The notes under the pieces are model-generated. The model saw only the letters and a list, made by a program, of their open reading frames with translations, was not told the DNA's origin and made no database searches. Source: Chitinophagaceae bacterium (GTDB lineage: Bacteria; Bacteroidota; Bacteroidia; Chitinophagales; Chitinophagaceae). From it: a stretch of 64,000 bases of DNA. Shown here in pieces: positions 60,649 to 64,000 of the stretch; the first letter of the stretch is position 1, and every line of letters starts with the position of its first letter. The stretch lies in the NCBI GenBank assembly GCA_947454235.1, contig CANGIY010000012.1:49112-113111 (forward strand). The letters are read 5' to 3'. A program made the position numbers and the translations under genes.

Positions 60649-62277
60649 ATGGATCTGGAGTTCAATAAAAACGAAGACGGAATGAGGCTCGCAGTGAGCC
60701 TGATGAAGCAACGCTTTGGCGTTATTAGTTTAGGTGGTGGCAAAAAAGCCATAGAAAAAGCCCGCGAAAAAGGCAAAATGTCGCCTCGTGAGCGCATTGA
60801 ATATCTGATAGACAAAGGAAGTGTTTTTACTGAAATTGGCGCATTTGTAGGCTACGACATGTACAAAGAGCATGGTGGTTGCCCTGCAGGCGGTACAGTG
60901 GCAGGTCTTGGTTATGTGCAAGGTCGCATGTGTGTTATTGTAGCCAACGACAACACGGTTAAGGCTGGTGCGTGGTTCCCAATTACAGGCAAGAAAAATC
61001 TTCGCCTGCAGGAAATAGCGATGGAAAACCACCTTCCGGTTATTTACATCGTTGACAGTGCCGGTGTTTACCTGCCAATGCAGGATGAGATTTTCCCTGA
61101 TAAAGAACACTTTGGACGTATATTCCGTAACAATGCCCAAATGAGCGCCATGGGTATCACCCAGATTGCTGCCGTAATGGGTAGTTGCGTTGCGGGTGGT
61201 GCTTACCTGCCTATCATGAGTGATGAAACGTTGATGGTAGAAGGAAATGGCTCTATCTTCCTCGCTGGCCCTTACCTTGTAAAGGCTGCGATTGGCGAAG
61301 ACGTTGATATACAAACTCTGGGTGGCGCAAAAACGCACACTGAGGTGAGTGGTATTGCCGACTACAGCTTTAAAACTGAAGCTGAGTGCCTTGACCAGGT
61401 AAAACGCATCATGAGTAAAGTAGGCTCGCAACCTAAAATGGGCTTCGATAGGGTAAAACCTGAAATGCCTGCACGCCCTATTACCGATGTGTACGGACTG
61501 GTTTCAGCACAAAACAATAAAAACTTTGATGTAGTTGATGTAATCAAGTGCATTGTCGATAATTCAGAATTTGACCAATTTAAAGGCACTTATGGCAAAA
61601 CAATAGTGTGCGGTTATGCACGCATTGACGGTTGGGCTGTAGGTATTGTTGCTAACCAACGCAAGATTGTGAAAAGCGGAAAGGGCGAAATGCAAATGGG
61701 CGGTGTTATATACAATGACAGTGCCGATAAAGCTGCCCGTTTTATTATGAATTGCAACCAGAAGAAAATACCATTGGTGTTCCTGCAAGACGTTACCGGT
61801 TTCATGGTAGGCAGTCGTTCTGAACATTCGGGTATTATTAAAGACGGGGCAAAACTGGTGAATGCAGTTGCCAATTCGGTGGTGCCAAAAATTACAATCA
61901 TCATAGGCAACTCGTATGGTGCAGGTAACTATGCAATGTGCGGTAAGGCTTACGACCCGCGTTTTATATATGCATGGCCTAATGCTAAGATTGCTGTAAT
62001 GGGTGGAGAACAGGCTGCAAAAACTTTGTTGCAAATTCAGGTGGCATCATTGAAAGCTAAAGGCGAAGTGATAGACCCTGAGAAAGAAAAAGAGATGCTC
62101 AAAACCATCATTGACCGCTATGAAAGTCAAACCAGCAGCTATTACGCTGCGGCACGCCTTTGGGTCGATGAAATTATTGACCCTGCTGAAACACGTAAAG
62201 TGATTTCAGAAGGTATCAATGCTGCCAACCATGCCCAGGACAACCGAGAGTTCAAAATGGGTGTGTTTCAGGTGTAA
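60649..62277 (+). CDS. Acyl-CoA carboxylase beta (carboxyltransferase) subunit
   Basis: A 542-residue biotin-dependent carboxyltransferase. It moves CO2 from carboxybiotin to an acyl-CoA such as methylcrotonyl- or propionyl-CoA. N- and C-terminal crotonase-like halves are visible: IYIVDSAGVYLPMQDEIFPDKEHFGRIFRNNAQMSAMGI with the oxyanion-hole GSCVAGGAYLPIMSDE, and later PLVFLQDVTGFMVGSRSEHSGIIKDGAKLVNAV with IIGNSYGAGNYAMCGKAYDPRF. The MQDEIFPDKEHFGRIF segment resembles the methylcrotonyl-CoA carboxylase branch; no biotin carboxylase gene is adjacent, so the substrate is unassigned. Confidence 0.92.
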   Translation: MDLEFNKNEDGMRLAVSLMKQRFGVISLGGGKKAIEKAREKGKMSPRERIEYLIDKGSVFTEIGAFVGYDMYKEHGGCPAGGTVAGLGYVQGRMCVIVANDNTVKAGAWFPITGKKNLRLQEIAMENHLPVIYIVDSAGVYLPMQDEIFPDKEHFGRIFRNNAQMSAMGITQIAAVMGSCVAGGAYLPIMSDETLMVEGNGSIFLAGPYLVKAAIGEDVDIQTLGGAKTHTEVSGIADYSFKTEAECLDQVKRIMSKVGSQPKMGFDRVKPEMPARPITDVYGLVSAQNNKNFDVVDVIKCIVDNSEFDQFKGTYGKTIVCGYARIDGWAVGIVANQRKIVKSGKGEMQMGGVIYNDSADKAARFIMNCNQKKIPLVFLQDVTGFMVGSRSEHSGIIKDGAKLVNAVANSVVPKITIIIGNSYGAGNYAMCGKAYDPRFIYAWPNAKIAVMGGEQAAKTLLQIQVASLKAKGEVIDPEKEKEMLKTIIDRYESQTSSYYAAARLWVDEIIDPAETRKVISEGINAANHAQDNREFKMGVFQV

Positions 62278-62323
62278 AATATTTAGTTTACTGTCTTGCT
62301 AAGGATTGATGAATAAATAATGA

Positions 62324-62803
62324 ATGAACTTTGAAGAGCTCATCATATCGTTATCCAGGGTAAATCACGACCTCAGGGAACAAAGTATAAGTGCAGTAAA
62401 CATGTCACTTACTTTGAGGAACTGGTATTTTGGCTACTATATTTTTGAGTTTGAGCAAAACGGGAAAGATCGGGCAGAATATGGGAAAGGACTCCTCGCA
62501 TTTTTTGCAAAAGAAATGCGAGGTCAGAACATAGCAAATTGCGATGAGCGTGAATTGCGCAGGTGTCGTCAGTTTTACCTTACCTACCCTTTTATGGCTA
62601 AAGTAATAGTTTCCGATAGCCAGACCAGAGCTTTATTACCCTCCATTTCCGTAGCACAACACATAGAAATAACTTCCAACCAAATTCGGGGGTCACTGTC
62701 CCCCGAATTCAACATACTAGATAGTCTTTATGTTCATCGGTTTAACAACGAGAACTTAATGATAGTGCGTTCTAACACACAAGATTTAACTACCGCCAAT
62801 TAA
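62324..62803 (+). CDS. DUF1016 N-terminal-domain protein, nuclease domain missing
   Basis: A 159-residue protein matching the N-terminal domain of DUF1016/YhcG proteins: LTLRNWYFGYYIFEFEQNGKDRAEYGKGLLAFFAKEM and CRQFYLTYPFMAKV. In the full family a PD-(D/E)XK nuclease domain follows; here the ORF ends without one and the next gene starts eight bases later. It may be a decayed remnant, or a stand-alone DNA- or partner-binding version. No restriction-modification gene is adjacent. Close spacing to the ABC gene suggests cotranscription, but functional linkage is doubtful. Confidence 0.78.
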   Translation: MNFEELIISLSRVNHDLREQSISAVNMSLTLRNWYFGYYIFEFEQNGKDRAEYGKGLLAFFAKEMRGQNIANCDERELRRCRQFYLTYPFMAKVIVSDSQTRALLPSISVAQHIEITSNQIRGSLSPEFNILDSLYVHRFNNENLMIVRSNTQDLTTAN

Positions 62804-62810
62804 GTACCAG

Positions 62811-63599
62811 ATGATTGAAGTAAAAAATGTCCGCAAAAGTTTTGGTGACAAAGTGGTGTTACAGGATGTTTCCGCGAATATGGAAGCCGGTAAAACCAAC
62901 CTCATTATTGGTTCCAGCGGTAGCGGAAAGACGGTACTCATGAAAATCATGATTGGGCTGTACCCGGTCGATTCGGGGCAGGTGCTCTATGAGGGTGCCG
63001 ACCTAACCCGCATGAACGAGCGCGAGCTCAAGAGCCTGCGCATGTCTATTGGTATGTTGTTTCAGGGCAGCGCGTTGTTTGATAGTAAATCGGTAGAGGC
63101 AAATGTGATGTTCCCACTCGATATGTTTACCACTGATAGTTACGCTGTCAAGAAAAAACGGGTGAACGAAGTACTGGATCGAGTGAACCTTGTTGACGCC
63201 AACCGCAAGTACCCTGCCGAGCTGAGCGGAGGCATGAAAAAGCGTGTGGCGTTAGCGCGAGCCATTGTCCAAAACCCAAAGTACCTGTTTTGCGATGAGC
63301 CTAACTCGGGACTTGACCCACAAACCTCGCTGGTAATCGACAAACTGGTAAAAGAGATAACCACCGACTTCAACATTACCACCGTTATAAATACCCACGA
63401 CATGAATACCGTAATGGAAAGCGGCGATCATATTGTGTACATGTATCAGGGCTTGAAACAGTGGGAGGGCAGCAATAAAGATATCATCTTCAGTAAAGAC
63501 GAAAAGCTCAATTCATTCATTTTTGCGTCTGACTTTTTAGCCAAGGCCAAGGAAATGAGCATGATGGAAGCACTGAGAAAGCAAGAATCCAATCGTTAA
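62811..63599 (+). CDS. MlaF-like ABC transporter ATP-binding protein
   Basis: A 262-residue ABC ATPase: Walker A GSSGSGKT (about 34-41), Q-loop MLFQGSALFDS, signature LSGGMKKRVALARA, Walker B YLFCDEPNSGLDP and H-loop NTHDM. The FQGSALFDS and LSGGMKKRVA forms are typical of MlaF-type ATPases that power phospholipid traffic between inner and outer membranes. The permease (MlaE) is usually next door but is not seen in this window, being replaced upstream by the DUF1016 gene. Start is ATG 62811 (MIEVKNVRKSFGDKVV). Confidence 0.87.
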   Translation: MIEVKNVRKSFGDKVVLQDVSANMEAGKTNLIIGSSGSGKTVLMKIMIGLYPVDSGQVLYEGADLTRMNERELKSLRMSIGMLFQGSALFDSKSVEANVMFPLDMFTTDSYAVKKKRVNEVLDRVNLVDANRKYPAELSGGMKKRVALARAIVQNPKYLFCDEPNSGLDPQTSLVIDKLVKEITTDFNITTVINTHDMNTVMESGDHIVYMYQGLKQWEGSNKDIIFSKDEKLNSFIFASDFLAKAKEMSMMEALRKQESNR

Positions 63600-63605
63600 A
63601 TACAG

Positions 63606-63613
63606 TACATTTG
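63606..63613 (+). promoter_or_regulatory. -7 box of ssrA
   Basis: TACATTTG, an exact TAnnTTTG match, 20 bases upstream of the mature tmRNA 5' end. The precursor would be trimmed by RNase P at 63634. It lies just after the ABC gene stop. Confidence 0.55.
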
Positions 63614-63633
63614 CACACTTGCAATGCGGTACC

Positions 63634-64000
63634 GGGGCCGACCGGTTTTGACAGCATAGGGCAGGGTATGTAAGCATGTAGTGCGTTGTGTAATTAGCAC
63701 TTAAATCAGAATACTCAAACTATAACAGGCGAATATTCTTACGCCATGGCTGCCTAATCAGAGATTAGACAACCTTTATAGCCGCCGGGAAGGCCACCTG
63801 TTGCCGTCCCCGCCGCCGAATCGAACAATAGCAGGATAAGCAGGTGATCGCTGTGCCCACCTGACGAAAAATGAAGCAGATACGGTGTTGGTTGGTTTGT
63901 CCCGCCCCGTTCCACACCCGACAATTAATGCAGGAATAAACATGTAGAAAGCCTATTGGGCATATGTTTGGACGCGGGTTCGACTCCCGCCGGCTCCACA
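63634..64000 (+). ncRNA. ssrA: tmRNA
   Basis: The 5' end GGGGCCGACCGGTTTTGACAGC is a tmRNA start. Its 3' tRNA-like half (GGGTTCGACTCCCGCCGGCTCCA) includes the T arm, and CGGCTCC pairs with GGGGCCG as the acceptor stem (one G-U). The tag frame runs from 63728: GGC GAA TAT TCT TAC GCC ATG GCT GCC TAA, giving GEYSYAMAA, preceded by the charged Ala. It rescues stalled ribosomes and marks their products for proteolysis. The acceptor end (CCA...) is cut by the window edge after ACA, so a complete CCA cannot be judged. Confidence 0.93.
63728..63757 (+). other. tmRNA proteolysis-tag reading frame (GEYSYAMAA)
   Basis: Nine codons and a TAA stop inside ssrA. The YAMAA end corresponds to the YALAA degradation signal with Met for Leu, consistent with Bacteroidota tags that begin Gly-Glu. 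Confidence 0.85.

Noticed and set aside
60730-61431. 233-aa minus-strand ORF
   Set aside because: It lies wholly opposite the acyl-CoA carboxylase beta gene, whose motifs are intact. Its composition (Cys/His/Arg-rich) is that of an antisense shadow.

Overview
The window looks like a chromosomal segment of a Bacteroidota bacterium, probably from the Chitinophagales/Sphingobacteriales side. The evidence is: type IX secretion (T9SS) C-terminal sorting domains on two large secreted proteins; a GldE gliding-motility homologue; a DUF5606 protein; -7 promoter boxes of the Bacteroidota form TAnnTTTG in front of many genes; few Shine-Dalgarno sequences; and a tmRNA whose tag reads GEYSYAMAA. Base composition is moderately AT-rich throughout and clearly more AT-rich between about 25.4 and 32.1 kb. 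Taxonomy is inferred from these traits only. Layout: 0-10.7 kb is core metabolism and envelope (DUF502 membrane protein, GNAT, DHFR-like reductase, sodium:solute symporter, Xaa-Pro aminopeptidase, polysaccharide-deacetylase-like protein, mannose-1-phosphate guanylyltransferase, a secreted protein, DUF5606). 10.9-15.4 kb holds a PAS sensor kinase, a BamA/TamA-like outer-membrane protein and a methyltransferase. 15.6-25.3 kb holds an Omp28-like T9SS cargo protein with strong codon bias, dnaN, a polysaccharide polymerase-like protein, a GH3-like enzyme, two cell-wall-type proteins (NlpC/P60-like and L,D-transpeptidase) and an outer-membrane-type protein preceded by two CRP/FNR-like palindromes. 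25.4-32.1 kb is an AT-rich accessory island. It has its own TTG-N20-TATGTTTG promoter and encodes a SIR2-like/TIR protein, an overlapping 1250-residue nSTAND-type NTPase with a transmembrane helix and a beta-propeller-like C-terminal half, and a convergent single-TM protein. This is the best candidate for an undescribed NAD-depleting, STAND-controlled immune system. 32.2-36 kb holds a glycosyltransferase, a dipeptide epimerase and a GT39-type glycosyltransferase. 36-38.8 kb is a two-gene regulatory unit: a PAS/PAS histidine kinase overlapping a receiver-CRP fusion regulator. 38.9-44.3 kb is a giant T9SS-sorted repeat protein that is split by a single-base frameshift inside a GEVED-like domain. 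44.3-53 kb holds a lipocalin, an SDR overlapping a receiver/kinase protein without the phospho-accepting His, an MBOAT plus SGNH acyl-transfer pair, an ArsR-AHSA1-VOC operon with a visible operator-promoter, and gldE. 53-64 kb holds thyA, a degenerate metallo-beta-lactamase-fold protein, an HEAGH protein, an M16 protease, an acyl-CoA carboxylase beta subunit, a truncated DUF1016 protein, an MlaF-like ATPase, and ssrA running to the window edge. No rRNA, conventional tRNA, CRISPR array, transposase or integrase was found. Functional calls come from reading protein motifs by eye; no database search was run.
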